64,000 nucleotides of DNA from Mycolicibacterium brisbanense (GTDB taxonomy: Bacteria > Actinomycetota > Actinomycetes > Mycobacteriales > Mycobacteriaceae), in assembly GCF_001570425.1 (NCBI RefSeq), contig NZ_BCSX01000024.1, forward strand, positions 643,099-707,098, written 5' to 3'. Each line of letters starts with the position of its first letter. Within the stretch, counting starts at the first letter, position 1. Below are positions 50,592 to 60,345 of this stretch, piece after piece. The position numbers and the translations under genes were made by a program. The notes beneath the pieces were generated by a model. It was not told the DNA's origin, searched no databases, and saw nothing but the letters and a program-made list of their open reading frames with translations.

Positions 50592-52112
50592 ATGGGTCTT
50601 GTCGACCGCATCGAACGCAAGCTCGAGTCGACCGTGGGCGATGCGTTCGCCCGGGTCTTCGGCGGCTCGATCGTTCCGCAGGAAGTGGAGTCGATGTTGC
50701 GCCGCGAGGCGCAGGCCGGTGCCCGCACGGTGGGCGGCGGCCAGGTTTTGGCACCGAACGACTACGTAATTACCCTCAGTGACACTGACTATCAGAAGGT
50801 AAGCGCCGATACTGACCTGACCGCATCCGCATTCGCCAAACATCTGGGGGGATTTATCCATGATCAGGGGTGGCAAACGTATGGTGATGTGGTCGTCAGA
50901 TTCGAGCAATCACCGCACTTGCACACCGGACAGTTCCGCGCACACGGCGCGGTCAACCCCGATTCCACCGTCGGCGAATCCGCACGAGTACATCGCGACC
51001 AGGCGTTCACCGCAGAATCAGGAGAACCATCTATGACCGACAATCCGAGCTACCGCGGCGGCCAGGGACAAGGTCGGCCTGGCGACGACTACTTCGATGA
51101 CCGGTACGGGCGTCAGCAGGACGACCAGCGCGGCGGCGGCTATCCCCCTCAAGACGACCAGCGCGGCGGCGGGTACCCCCCGCAGGACGACCAGCGCGGC
51201 GGCTATTCCCAGCAGGATCAGCAGGGCGGCGGCTACCCACCCCGCGGCGGTGGTTACCCGGACCAGGGTGGCTACCCCGATCAGGGCGGCTACGGCGACC
51301 GCGGCGGTTACCCCGATCAGGGCAGTTACCCCGACCAGCGCGGCGGGGGCTATCCGCCTCAAGATGACCAGCGCGGCGGTGGCGGCTACGGCGGCGGCCC
51401 GAACTACGACCAGCGCGGCGGCGGCTACGGCCAGCAGCCCGGTGGGTACGGCCCGCCTCAGGGTGGCGGCTACGGCGGCCCGGCGGGGCCTGGCCCCAGC
51501 GCCGACTATGACTACGGACGTCAGCAGCCGGGCGGCGGCGGCCGTCCGGGTCCGGATCCGCGCCAGGGTGGCTACGGCGACCAGGGTGGCTACGGCGGCG
51601 GGTATGGCGACCAGCGCGGCGGCTACGGCCAGCCGCAGCAGGATTACGGCCAGCCGGACTACGGCCGCGGCTACGGCGACCAGCAGCAGGGCGGCTACCA
51701 GGATCAGGGCTACGGCGACCACGGTGGCTACGGCGGCGGCTACGGCGATCAGGGCGGCCGTGACTACGACTACGGCCAGGACGCCGGCCAGGGCGGGTAC
51801 GGCGGCGGCGACTACCACGCCGGCGGCGCGACCGTCACCCTGCAGCTCGACGACGGCAGCGGCCGCACCTACCAGCTGCGCGAAGGCGCCAACGTGATCG
51901 GCCGTGGCCAGGACGCCCAGTTCCGGCTGCCGGACACGGGCGTGTCGCGTCGTCACCTCGAGATCCGGTGGGACGGTCAGGTCGCCCTGCTCGCGGACCT
52001 GAATTCCACCAACGGCACCACCGTGAACAACGCCCCGGTGCAGGAATGGCAGCTGGCCGACGGCGACGTCATCCGGCTGGGCCATTCCGAGATCATCGTG
52101 CGCGTGCACTGA
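50592..52112 (+). CDS. fhaA: FHA-domain protein FhaA
   Basis: A 506-residue phosphothreonine-binding scaffold. Residues about 1-120 are the FhaA N-terminal domain (MGLVDRIERKLESTVGDAFARVFGGSIVPQEVE). About 150-410 is a low-complexity stretch of Gly, Tyr, Asp and Gln repeats (GGYGDQ, GGYPPQDDQR). About 420-506 is the FHA domain with GRGQDAQFRLPDTGVSRRHLEI and LNSTNGTTVN, the residues that contact pThr. In mycobacteria it binds phosphorylated MviN and the kinases and regulates peptidoglycan precursor export. The ATG at 50592 is the conserved start. The repeat tract is longer and more regular than I remember for M. tuberculosis. Confidence 0.95.
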   Translation: MGLVDRIERKLESTVGDAFARVFGGSIVPQEVESMLRREAQAGARTVGGGQVLAPNDYVITLSDTDYQKVSADTDLTASAFAKHLGGFIHDQGWQTYGDVVVRFEQSPHLHTGQFRAHGAVNPDSTVGESARVHRDQAFTAESGEPSMTDNPSYRGGQGQGRPGDDYFDDRYGRQQDDQRGGGYPPQDDQRGGGYPPQDDQRGGYSQQDQQGGGYPPRGGGYPDQGGYPDQGGYGDRGGYPDQGSYPDQRGGGYPPQDDQRGGGGYGGGPNYDQRGGGYGQQPGGYGPPQGGGYGGPAGPGPSADYDYGRQQPGGGGRPGPDPRQGGYGDQGGYGGGYGDQRGGYGQPQQDYGQPDYGRGYGDQQQGGYQDQGYGDHGGYGGGYGDQGGRDYDYGQDAGQGGYGGGDYHAGGATVTLQLDDGSGRTYQLREGANVIGRGQDAQFRLPDTGVSRRHLEIRWDGQVALLADLNSTNGTTVNNAPVQEWQLADGDVIRLGHSEIIVRVH

Positions 52113-52242
52113 GGTATCGGACCGGACACACCGGGGTGGCTAGCAACCCGCTTCACCCTCATGCCAGTCGCCGTCCAAGTATCGTGACGTTGCCGCAGGG
52201 CACGGAACGACGTCATTGGGACGGGTACGGAGAGGATGTCAG

Positions 52243-52710
52243 ATGCAGGGGTTAGTGCTGCAGCTGACGCGCGTCGGGTTCCTGTTGCTGCTGTGGCTCT
52301 TCATCTGGTCGGTGCTGCGGATCCTGCGCACCGACATCTATGCGCCGACCGGTGCGGTCATGGTGCGTCGGGGGCTGGCCTTGCGCGGCTCACTGCTGCC
52401 CAGCCGTCAGCGCAGGCACATCGCCAGGCAGATGGTCGTCACCGAAGGCGCACTCGCCGGGACCCGCATCACGCTGAGTTCTCAGCCGGTGCTGATCGGC
52501 CGTGCCGACGATTCGACACTGGTGCTCACAGATGATTACGCCTCGACGCGCCACGCCCGACTGTCACCACGCGGTTCGGAGTGGTACGTGGAGGACCTAG
52601 GATCGACCAACGGCACATACCTTGACAGGGCGAAGGTGACAACAGCGGTAAGGGTTCCCATTGGCACGCCGGTGCGAATCGGTAAGACGGTAATCGAGCT
52701 TCGACCGTGA
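52243..52710 (+). CDS. fhaB: FHA-domain membrane protein FhaB (FipA)
   Basis: A 155-residue protein with one N-terminal transmembrane helix (about residues 5-27, LTRVGFLLLLWLFIWSVLRIL) and a cytoplasmic FHA domain at about 75-155 (LIGRADDSTLVLTDDYASTRHARL; DLGSTNGTYLDRAKV). It binds phosphorylated PBPA/FtsZ-linked partners at the septum. The ATG at 52243 follows GGAGAGG. The stop overlaps the pstP start. Confidence 0.95.
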   Translation: MQGLVLQLTRVGFLLLLWLFIWSVLRILRTDIYAPTGAVMVRRGLALRGSLLPSRQRRHIARQMVVTEGALAGTRITLSSQPVLIGRADDSTLVLTDDYASTRHARLSPRGSEWYVEDLGSTNGTYLDRAKVTTAVRVPIGTPVRIGKTVIELRP

Positions 52711-54239
52711 CACTCGTGCTTCGATATGCCGCGCGCAGTGACCGCGGCCTGGTCCGCGCCAACAACGAGGACTCGGTGTATGCGGGCGCGCGTCTGCTCG
52801 CGCTGGCCGACGGCATGGGTGGCCATGCCGCCGGCGAAGTGGCCTCCCAGCTGGTCATCGCCGCGTTGGCCCACCTCGATGACGACGAACCCGGTGGTGA
52901 CCTGCTCGGCAAACTGAATTCGGCGGTCGCCGAAGGCAACTCGGCCATCGCCGCGCACGTGGAGGCGGATCCCGAGCTCGAGGGCATGGGTACGACGCTG
53001 ACGGCGATCCTGTTCGCCGGCAGCCGACTCGGCCTCGTTCACATCGGTGACTCCCGCGGGTATCTGATGCGCGACGGTGAGCTCACCCAGATCACCAAGG
53101 ACGACACCTTCGTCCAGACCCTGGTCGACGAGGGCCGGATCACCGCCGAAGAGGCGCACAGCCATCCGCAACGCTCGCTCATCATGCGGGCACTGACGGG
53201 CCACGAGGTCGAGCCGACGCTGACGATGCGCGAGGCGAAAGCCGGTGACCGGTACCTGCTGTGCTCCGACGGGCTCTCCGATCCGGTCAGCCAGGAGACC
53301 ATCCACGAGGCGCTGCAGATCGAAGACGTGACCGAAAGCGCCGACCGGCTGATCGAATTGGCGTTGCGCGGCGGCGGCCCGGACAACGTCACGGTGGTGG
53401 TCGCCGACGTCGTGGATTACGACTACGGCCAGACCCAGCCGATCCTCGCCGGTGCGGTTTCGGGCGTCGACGACGACACGATCCCGCCCAACACCGCGGC
53501 GGGCCGGGCCTCAGCCTTCAACCCGCGCCGCAACGAGCCGAAAAAGGTGGTCCCCCAACCGGCCGAACCGGCCCGCAAGCCCCGCTCCCGGCGCCGCTAC
53601 GTGATCGCTGCGGTCCTGCTGGTCCTGGTGGTGCTCGCGGGCCTGGCCATCGGCCGTCAGATCATCCGGAGCAATTACTACGTCGGCGAGCACGACGGCA
53701 TCGTGGCGATCATGCGTGGTATCCAGGGCTCGTTTCTCGGGGTCTCGCTGCAGGAGCCGTACGGGCTGGGCTGCCTGAACGCCCGCAACGAGCTGTCCCT
53801 CATCGGGGCAGGCGACAACCGCGACAATCTCGGGTGCCGGTTGATGGCGGTCAGCGACATGCGCCCCTCTGAGCGCGCGCAGGTGATCGCCGGCCTGCCG
53901 GGCGGCACGCAGGACGAAGCCATCGCCCAGATCCACGAGTTGGCGCGCAGCTCGGTGCTGCCGGTGTGCGTCACGCGCACTCCACCGCCCACGACGAGTA
54001 CGCCGCCCCCTGCGCCGACCACCACGACCGGCCCGGCGCCGTCGTCCACCCCGCCTCCCCCGCCGACGACTTCGGCCCCGCCGGCTCCCGCCCCCTCTAC
54101 CGAGGCGTCGGCAGAGCCCCCTGCGCGCCCACCGGGCGAGCCGGTCTCCCCGGAGCCTGCGCCGCCAGCCACCCCCACCGCTACAGCGCTACCTCCCCCG
54201 TCGCAGGTACCGGGGACGGACTGCCGGGCGGTGTCATGA
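52707..54239 (+). CDS. pstP: PP2C-type Ser/Thr phosphatase PstP
   Basis: A 510-residue membrane phosphatase opposing PknA/PknB. The catalytic metal residues lie in RSDRGLVRANNEDS, LADGMGGHAAGE, VHIGDSRGYLM, LLCSDGLSDPV and GGGPDNVTVVV (residues about 1-240). A Pro/Arg-rich juxtamembrane part leads to a transmembrane helix near 300-320 (VIAAVLLVLVVLAGLAIG), and the extracellular tail ends in a long Pro/Thr/Ser-rich stretch. GTG at 52707 overlaps the fhaB stop. Confidence 0.95.
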   Translation: MTLVLRYAARSDRGLVRANNEDSVYAGARLLALADGMGGHAAGEVASQLVIAALAHLDDDEPGGDLLGKLNSAVAEGNSAIAAHVEADPELEGMGTTLTAILFAGSRLGLVHIGDSRGYLMRDGELTQITKDDTFVQTLVDEGRITAEEAHSHPQRSLIMRALTGHEVEPTLTMREAKAGDRYLLCSDGLSDPVSQETIHEALQIEDVTESADRLIELALRGGGPDNVTVVVADVVDYDYGQTQPILAGAVSGVDDDTIPPNTAAGRASAFNPRRNEPKKVVPQPAEPARKPRSRRRYVIAAVLLVLVVLAGLAIGRQIIRSNYYVGEHDGIVAIMRGIQGSFLGVSLQEPYGLGCLNARNELSLIGAGDNRDNLGCRLMAVSDMRPSERAQVIAGLPGGTQDEAIAQIHELARSSVLPVCVTRTPPPTTSTPPPAPTTTTGPAPSSTPPPPPTTSAPPAPAPSTEASAEPPARPPGEPVSPEPAPPATPTATALPPPSQVPGTDCRAVS

Positions 54240-55651
54240 CCACCCAACCCCAGTCACCGGTTACCGTGACGCCGGCGCTACCCAACCGGCGCAACGCGGA
54301 ACTGTTTCTGCTGGGGTTCGCGGCACTGATCACCACTGTCGCGCTCTTGATCGTCGAGGCCAACCAGGAACAGGGCATCACCTGGGACCTGCTGCGCTAC
54401 ACGGTCGGCTACCTTGCCCTCTTCGGTGCCGCGCATCTGGCGGTGCGCCGCTTCGCGCCCTATGCCGATCCGCTGCTGCTGCCGGTGGTCGCACTGCTCA
54501 ACGGTCTGGGCCTGGTGATGATCCACCGCCTCGACCTCGCCGAAGGGACCGCGAGCTCAGGCGGTCTTGGCGGCACCGCCAACCAGCAGATGCTCTGGAC
54601 CCTGGTGGGCGTCGCGGTTTTCGCCGTGGTGGTCATCTTTCTGCACGATCACCGCATGTTGGCCCGCTACGGTTATCTCTGCGGTCTGACAGGCCTTGTG
54701 CTGCTGGTGATTCCGGCGATCCTGCCGGCCAAGTACTCCGAGCAGTACGGCGCCAAGATCTGGATCCAGTTCCCCGGCTTCTCGATTCAGCCGGCCGAAT
54801 TCTCCAAGATCCTGCTGCTCATATTCTTCGCAGCCGTGTTGGTGGCCAAGCGCGAATTGTTCACCAGCGCAGGCAAACACGTGCTCGGCATGGATCTCCC
54901 CCGGCCCCGCGACCTGGCCCCACTTCTGCTGGCATGGATCGCCTCGGTCGGCGTGATGGTCTTCGAAAAAGATTTGGGCGCTTCGCTTTTGCTGTACGCG
55001 TCGTTCCTCGCGCTGCTCTACATCGCCACCGAACGGCTCAGCTGGGTTGTGATCGGGCTGGCCTTGTTCGCCGCGGGAAGCGTTGTGGCGTATCACATTT
55101 TCGCTCACGTACGGGTGCGGGTGCAGAACTGGTGGGATCCGTTCGCCGATCCCGACGGCGCCGGCTATCAGATGGTGCAATCGCTGTTCAGCTTCGCCAC
55201 CGGGGGCATCTTCGGCACCGGCCTTGGCAACGGTCAGCCCGGCACGGTTCCGGAGGCCTCGACCGACTTCATCATCTCCGCCATCGGTGAGGAACTCGGC
55301 CTGGTGGGGCTCGCCGGTGTGCTGATGCTCTACACGATCCTGATCATCCGCGGCATGCGCACGGCCATCGCCGTGCGCGACAGCTTCGGCAAGCTGCTGG
55401 CCGGAGGGTTGTCCTCGGCGTTGGCGATCCAGCTGTTCATCGTCGTCGGCGGCGTCACCAAGCTCATCCCCGAGAGCGGCCTGACCACGCCGTGGATGTC
55501 CTACGGCGGATCGTCGCTGTTGGCGAACTATGTGCTGCTGGCCATCCTGGTCCGCATCTCGCACGGCGCCCGGCGGCCGATCACCACCACCCGGCAACCC
55601 AATGCCACTCCGATCGCCGCGGCCAAAACCGAGGTGATCGAGAAGGTATGA
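54236..55651 (+). CDS. rodA: SEDS glycosyltransferase RodA (FtsW/RodA family)
   Basis: A 471-residue polytopic protein with about ten hydrophobic segments. It contains the SEDS features WIQFPGFSIQPAEFSKI and EKDLGASLLLYASF, plus GLTTPWMSYGGSSLLANYVLLAIL near the C-terminus. It polymerises lipid II for cell elongation together with the class B PBP encoded next. ATGA overlap with pstP and with pbpA. Confidence 0.95.
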   Translation: MTTQPQSPVTVTPALPNRRNAELFLLGFAALITTVALLIVEANQEQGITWDLLRYTVGYLALFGAAHLAVRRFAPYADPLLLPVVALLNGLGLVMIHRLDLAEGTASSGGLGGTANQQMLWTLVGVAVFAVVVIFLHDHRMLARYGYLCGLTGLVLLVIPAILPAKYSEQYGAKIWIQFPGFSIQPAEFSKILLLIFFAAVLVAKRELFTSAGKHVLGMDLPRPRDLAPLLLAWIASVGVMVFEKDLGASLLLYASFLALLYIATERLSWVVIGLALFAAGSVVAYHIFAHVRVRVQNWWDPFADPDGAGYQMVQSLFSFATGGIFGTGLGNGQPGTVPEASTDFIISAIGEELGLVGLAGVLMLYTILIIRGMRTAIAVRDSFGKLLAGGLSSALAIQLFIVVGGVTKLIPESGLTTPWMSYGGSSLLANYVLLAILVRISHGARRPITTTRQPNATPIAAAKTEVIEKV

Positions 55652-57126
55652 ACACCTCGCTGCGCCGTGTTGCCGTCACGATCATGGTGCTGATCGTGCT
55701 GTTGCTGGCCAACGCCACCCTGACCCAGGTCTTCACGGCCGACGGGCTGCGCGCCGACCCCCGCAACCAGCGGGTCCTGCTCGACGAGTACTCGCGCCAG
55801 CGCGGGCAGATCACCGCCGGGGGACAGCTGCTGGCCTACTCGGTGTCCACCGACAACCGGTTCCGCTTCCTGCGGGTCTATCCCAATCCGCTGGTGTACG
55901 CGCCGGTCACCGGCTTCTACTCGCTGGGCTACTCGAGCACAGGGCTGGAGCGCGCCGAGGACACCATCCTCAACGGTTCCGACGAGCGCCTGTTCGGCCG
56001 TCGACTCGCCGACTTCTTCACCGGCCGCAACCCGCGCGGCGGCAACGTCGACACGACCATCAAGCCGCAGGTCCAGCAGGCGGCCTGGGACGCCATGCAG
56101 AACGGCTGCGACAACGGCCCGTGCAAGGGCTCTGTGGTGGCGCTGGAGCCGTCCACCGGCAAGATCCTGGCGATGGTGTCGTCGCCGTCGTACGACCCCA
56201 ATCTGCTGGCGTCACACGACCTGAACGCGCAGGCCGCCGCCTGGCAGAAGCTGCGCGACGACCCGGCCTCACCACTGCTCAACCGGGCGATCTCCGAAAC
56301 CTATCCGCCGGGCTCCACGTTCAAGGTCATCACCACCGCGGCCGCCCTGCAGGCCGGGGCCACCCCGGACACCCAACTGACGTCAGCGGCACGCACCAGC
56401 CTGCCGGACAGCACCGCGACGCTCGAGAACTTCGGCGGCGCTCAGTGCGGTCCCGGCGCGACGGTGTCGCTGCGCGAAGCGTTCGCCAAGTCCTGCAACA
56501 CCGCGTTCGTGCAGCTGGGCATCGATACCGGCACCGACAAGCTCAAGAGCACCGCGCAGGCGTTCGGCCTGGACACCGCACCGCCGGCCATCCCGCTGCA
56601 GGTCGCCGAGTCCACCGTCGGACCCATCGACGACGGCGCGGCACTGGGCATGTCCAGCATCGGGCAGCGCGACGTGGCACTGACCCCACTGCAGAACGCT
56701 GTGGTGGCCGCGACCATCGCCAACGGCGGTGTCGCCATGCGGCCCTACCTGGTCGATAGCCTGAAGGGACCCGACCTGGCCACCATCAGCACCACCGCCC
56801 CCGCCCAAGAGCGCCGGGCGGTGTCACCGCAGGTCGCCGCTACACTTACGAACTTGATGGTCGGCGCCGAGCAGGTGACGCAGCAGAAGGGAGCCATCGC
56901 CGGCGTGCAGATCGCTTCGAAGACCGGTACGGCAGAGCACGGGACTGACCCCCGTAACACTCCGCCGCATGCCTGGTACATCGCCTTTGCGCCGGCCACG
57001 GACCCCAAGGTCGCGGTCGCGGTGCTGGTCGAGGATGGCGGGGACCGGTTGTCGGCCACCGGCGGCGCACTGGCCGCCCCGATCGGACGTGCCACCATTG
57101 CGGCGGCCCTGCGGGAGGGATCATGA
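55648..57126 (+). CDS. pbpA: class B penicillin-binding protein PbpA
   Basis: A 492-residue membrane-anchored transpeptidase. A short cytoplasmic N-terminus and a single TM helix (VAVTIMVLIVLLLANATL) precede the dimerisation domain; the transpeptidase has SxxK in PPGSTFKVI (near residue 220), SxN in AKSCNTAF and KTG in ASKTGTAEH. It cross-links peptidoglycan with RodA and is a PknB substrate in M. tuberculosis. Overlaps rodA by four bases and is followed by an 82-base gap before pknA. Confidence 0.95.
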   Translation: MNTSLRRVAVTIMVLIVLLLANATLTQVFTADGLRADPRNQRVLLDEYSRQRGQITAGGQLLAYSVSTDNRFRFLRVYPNPLVYAPVTGFYSLGYSSTGLERAEDTILNGSDERLFGRRLADFFTGRNPRGGNVDTTIKPQVQQAAWDAMQNGCDNGPCKGSVVALEPSTGKILAMVSSPSYDPNLLASHDLNAQAAAWQKLRDDPASPLLNRAISETYPPGSTFKVITTAAALQAGATPDTQLTSAARTSLPDSTATLENFGGAQCGPGATVSLREAFAKSCNTAFVQLGIDTGTDKLKSTAQAFGLDTAPPAIPLQVAESTVGPIDDGAALGMSSIGQRDVALTPLQNAVVAATIANGGVAMRPYLVDSLKGPDLATISTTAPAQERRAVSPQVAATLTNLMVGAEQVTQQKGAIAGVQIASKTGTAEHGTDPRNTPPHAWYIAFAPATDPKVAVAVLVEDGGDRLSATGGALAAPIGRATIAAALREGS

Positions 57127-57208
57127 GTGACGCTTGCGGGCGGATCGTGAGTTCGCGCGAGCGGACCATCGGTTCGGCATGCGTCAACCGAGTCTGGGAG
57201 GTGCACGC

Positions 57209-58468
57209 ATGAGCCCGCGGGTCGGCGTCACGCTGTCGGGCCGGTACCGGCTGCAGCGACTCATCGCCACCGGCGGTATGGGCCAGGTGTGGGAGGCGGT
57301 CGACTCCCGGCTGGGGCGTCGTGTCGCGGTGAAGGTGCTCAAGGCCGAGTTCTCGACGGACGCGGAGTTCGTCGAACGCTTCCGCGCAGAGGCCCGCACC
57401 GTGGCCATGCTGAACCACCCCGGCATCGCCAGCGTGTACGACTACGGCGAGACGGAGCTGGACGGTGAGGGCCGCACCGCGTATCTGGTGATGGAGCTCA
57501 TCAACGGCGAACCGCTGAACTCGGTGCTCAAACGCACCGGACGGCTGTCGCTGCGGCACGCCCTGGACATGCTCGAGCAGACCGGGCGCGCGCTGCAGGT
57601 CGCCCACACCGCGGGCCTGGTGCACCGCGATGTCAAGCCGGGCAACATCTTGATCACCCCGACCGGCCAGGTGAAGCTCACCGACTTCGGTATCGCCAAG
57701 GCGGTCGACGCCGCGCCCGTCACACAGACGGGCATGGTGATGGGCACCGCCCAGTACATCGCCCCCGAGCAGGCGTTGGGTCACGACGCCACGGCCGCCA
57801 GCGACGTGTATTCACTGGGTGTCGTCGGCTACGAGTCGGTGTCGGGCAAGCGCCCGTTCACGGGTGACGGTGCGCTGACGGTGGCGATGAAGCACATCAA
57901 GGAGACGCCCCCGCCGCTGCCCGCCGATCTGCCGCCCAACGTGCGTGAGCTGATCGAGATCACGCTGGTCAAGAACCCCGGCATGCGGTACAAGTCCGGC
58001 GGCCCGTTCGCCGACGCCGTCGCCGCCGTGCGCTCCGGCAGGCGTCCACCGAGGCCCAACCAGGCCCCGACGCTGGGCCGCGCCGCACCCGCGGCCGTGC
58101 CGTCGGCCGCACAGGCCCGGGCCGCGGCGGATATGACCGGACGTGCTCCGGCGACCGCTGCGCGGCCGCGTACCAGCACCGGCACGCATCGACCGGCGCC
58201 TGCGCGTCGGACGTTCTCGTCCGGCCAGCGTGCCCTGCTGTGGGCGGCCGGCGTGCTGGGTGCGCTGGCCATCGTGATCGCGATCCTCATCGTGCTCAAC
58301 GCCCAGGACCGCAAGGAACAGCAGTCGCCGCCGCCGACGGTCACCAACACGGTGACGCAGACGACGCCCTTCCAGTCGCCTGCCGCGCACGCGAGGAGCG
58401 AAATAGACCCCGCGCTGCCGGCGATCGTGCCGCAGCAATCAGCTGCCCCGGAACAGATACAACAATGA
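57209..58468 (+). CDS. pknA: Ser/Thr protein kinase PknA
   Basis: A 419-residue membrane kinase. ATG at 57209 behind GGGAGGT begins MSPRVGVTLSGRYRLQRLI, the start used in M. tuberculosis; the open frame upstream overlaps pbpA but is not used. It has GGMGQVWEAVD (glycine loop), VAVKVLK (Lys), VHRDVKPGNI (catalytic loop) and DFGIAKA; a juxtamembrane Ala/Pro-rich region and one TM helix (ALLWAAGVLGALAIVIAILIVLN) near residue 345 follow. It phosphorylates division and cell-wall proteins. ATGA overlap with pknB. Confidence 0.95.
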   Translation: MSPRVGVTLSGRYRLQRLIATGGMGQVWEAVDSRLGRRVAVKVLKAEFSTDAEFVERFRAEARTVAMLNHPGIASVYDYGETELDGEGRTAYLVMELINGEPLNSVLKRTGRLSLRHALDMLEQTGRALQVAHTAGLVHRDVKPGNILITPTGQVKLTDFGIAKAVDAAPVTQTGMVMGTAQYIAPEQALGHDATAASDVYSLGVVGYESVSGKRPFTGDGALTVAMKHIKETPPPLPADLPPNVRELIEITLVKNPGMRYKSGGPFADAVAAVRSGRRPPRPNQAPTLGRAAPAAVPSAAQARAAADMTGRAPATAARPRTSTGTHRPAPARRTFSSGQRALLWAAGVLGALAIVIAILIVLNAQDRKEQQSPPPTVTNTVTQTTPFQSPAAHARSEIDPALPAIVPQQSAAPEQIQQ

Positions 58469-60345
58469 CGACCCCTCAGCACCTTTCCGACCGATACGAA
58501 CTCGGTGAGATTCTCGGCTTCGGCGGCATGTCCGAAGTCCATCTGGCCCGCGACCAGCGCCTGCACCGTGACGTCGCGGTCAAGGTGCTGCGCGCGGACC
58601 TGGCTCGCGATCCCAGCTTCTACCTGCGTTTCCGCCGCGAGGCACAGAACGCGGCGGCGCTGAACCATCCGGCCATCGTCGCGGTCTACGACACCGGCGA
58701 GGCCGAGACGCCCAACGGGCCGCTGCCTTACATCGTGATGGAGTACGTCGACGGCGTCACACTGCGCGACATCGTGCACAACGACGGGCCGATCCCGCCG
58801 CGGCGGGCCATCGAGATCATCGCCGACGCCTGCCAGGCGCTGAACTTCAGCCACCAGCACGGCATCATCCACCGCGACGTCAAGCCGGCCAACATCATGA
58901 TCAGCAAGAACAACGCTGTGAAGGTGATGGACTTCGGCATCGCCCGTGCGTTGGCTGACGTCAACAGCGTCACGCAGACCGCCGCGGTCATCGGCACCGC
59001 CCAGTACCTGTCACCGGAGCAGGCGCGCGGCGAGTCCGTCGATGCCCGCTCCGACGTGTACTCGCTGGGCTGCGTGCTGTACGAAATCCTCACGGGGGAG
59101 CCACCTTTCATCGGTGACTCGCCCGTCGCCGTGGCCTATCAGCACGTCCGCGAGGACCCGGTCCCACCGTCGACGCGGCATCCGGGAATCCCACCCGAAC
59201 TCGACGCGGTGGTGCTCAAGGCACTGGCCAAGAATCCCGACAACCGCTACCAGTCGGCGGCCGAAATGCGTGCCGACTTGGTGCGGGTGCACAGCGGCGA
59301 GGCACCGGACGCGCCCAAGGTGCTCACCGACGCCGAACGCACGTCGATGATGACGCAGTCCGGCCCGATGTCGTTCAGCGCACCGACCGAGCACATGCCC
59401 GCGCCGATTCAGCCCACGGCTGCCGGCCGGGACCGCAACGCCTCGATCGGCCGGTGGCTGATCGCGGTGGCGGTGCTCGCCGTGCTCACGGTGGTGGTGA
59501 CGGTGGCGATCAACATGATCGGCGACCGCCCGCGCGATGTGCAGGTGCCTGATGTGACGGGCCAGAGCGCCGACGACGCGGTGGCTGCGCTGCAGAACCG
59601 CGGCTTCCGTACCCACATCGACCGTCAGCCGGACAACACGGTTCCGCCCGAGAAGGTCATCAACACCGATCCGGCGGCCAACGCACAGGCCAGCGCAGGC
59701 GACGATGTCGCCATCGTCGTCTCGACCGGACCGCAGCAGGCCCTGGTACCCGACGTCACGGGGCTGACGCCGGCGCAGGCGCGGGACAAGCTCAAGAAGG
59801 CCGGCTTCACCAAGACCAAGGAGACGCCCACGGCGTCGACGCCGGAGCAGAAGGACAAGGTGATCGCGACCGTCCCGCCTGCCAACCAGACGGCGGCGAT
59901 CACCAACGAGATCACCATCGCGGTGGGGTCGGGCCCGGGCAGCAAGATGGTGCCCGACTGCGCGGGACAGAGCGCCGAGGTGTGCAAGCAGATCCTCACC
60001 GCCGCCGGTTTCCCCAACACGGTCCCGGTCGACGTCGACAGCCCGCAACCCAAGGGCCAGGTCATCGGAACCGAGCCAGCGTCAGGGCAGAACGTGCCCG
60101 TCGACACGCTGATCCAGATCCGGGTGTCCCGCGGCAACCAGTTCATCATGCCCGACGTGCGCGGCGGGTTCTGGACCGATGTCGAGGCCAACTTGCGCAA
60201 CGCCTACGGCTGGACCGGTCAGCTCAACCGCGCCCCGGATGTGTCGAACAGCGGTCAGCGGACCAATGCGGTGGTGACGCAGAGCCCCTCGCCGGGGACC
60301 CCGGTGAACTTCGGGGATCCGATCACACTGGCGTTCGCGTCGTAG
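58465..60345 (+). CDS. pknB: Ser/Thr protein kinase PknB with PASTA domains
   Basis: A 626-residue kinase, the same length as in M. tuberculosis. The kinase domain (1-280) contains GFGGMSEVHLARD, VAVKVLRAD, IIHRDVKPANI, DFGIAR and an activation loop with Thr residues. A TM helix (WLIAVAVLAVLTVVVTVAI) near 335-353 leads to four extracellular PASTA repeats that bind muropeptides and lipid II. Its last 23 bases overlap the end of the convergent trpG gene. Confidence 0.96.
   Translation: MTTPQHLSDRYELGEILGFGGMSEVHLARDQRLHRDVAVKVLRADLARDPSFYLRFRREAQNAAALNHPAIVAVYDTGEAETPNGPLPYIVMEYVDGVTLRDIVHNDGPIPPRRAIEIIADACQALNFSHQHGIIHRDVKPANIMISKNNAVKVMDFGIARALADVNSVTQTAAVIGTAQYLSPEQARGESVDARSDVYSLGCVLYEILTGEPPFIGDSPVAVAYQHVREDPVPPSTRHPGIPPELDAVVLKALAKNPDNRYQSAAEMRADLVRVHSGEAPDAPKVLTDAERTSMMTQSGPMSFSAPTEHMPAPIQPTAAGRDRNASIGRWLIAVAVLAVLTVVVTVAINMIGDRPRDVQVPDVTGQSADDAVAALQNRGFRTHIDRQPDNTVPPEKVINTDPAANAQASAGDDVAIVVSTGPQQALVPDVTGLTPAQARDKLKKAGFTKTKETPTASTPEQKDKVIATVPPANQTAAITNEITIAVGSGPGSKMVPDCAGQSAEVCKQILTAAGFPNTVPVDVDSPQPKGQVIGTEPASGQNVPVDTLIQIRVSRGNQFIMPDVRGGFWTDVEANLRNAYGWTGQLNRAPDVSNSGQRTNAVVTQSPSPGTPVNFGDPITLAFAS

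Noticed and set aside
51100..51800. Regular short repeats that might suggest a CRISPR array
   Set aside because: They are in-frame codons for GGY/DQ-type peptide repeats of FhaA, with no spacers.
51018..52109. A 363-codon open frame on the minus strand opposite fhaA, made almost only of Ala, Val and Leu
   Set aside because: It is the mirror of the Gly/Tyr/Asp repeat codons of fhaA and has no ribosome site or domain.
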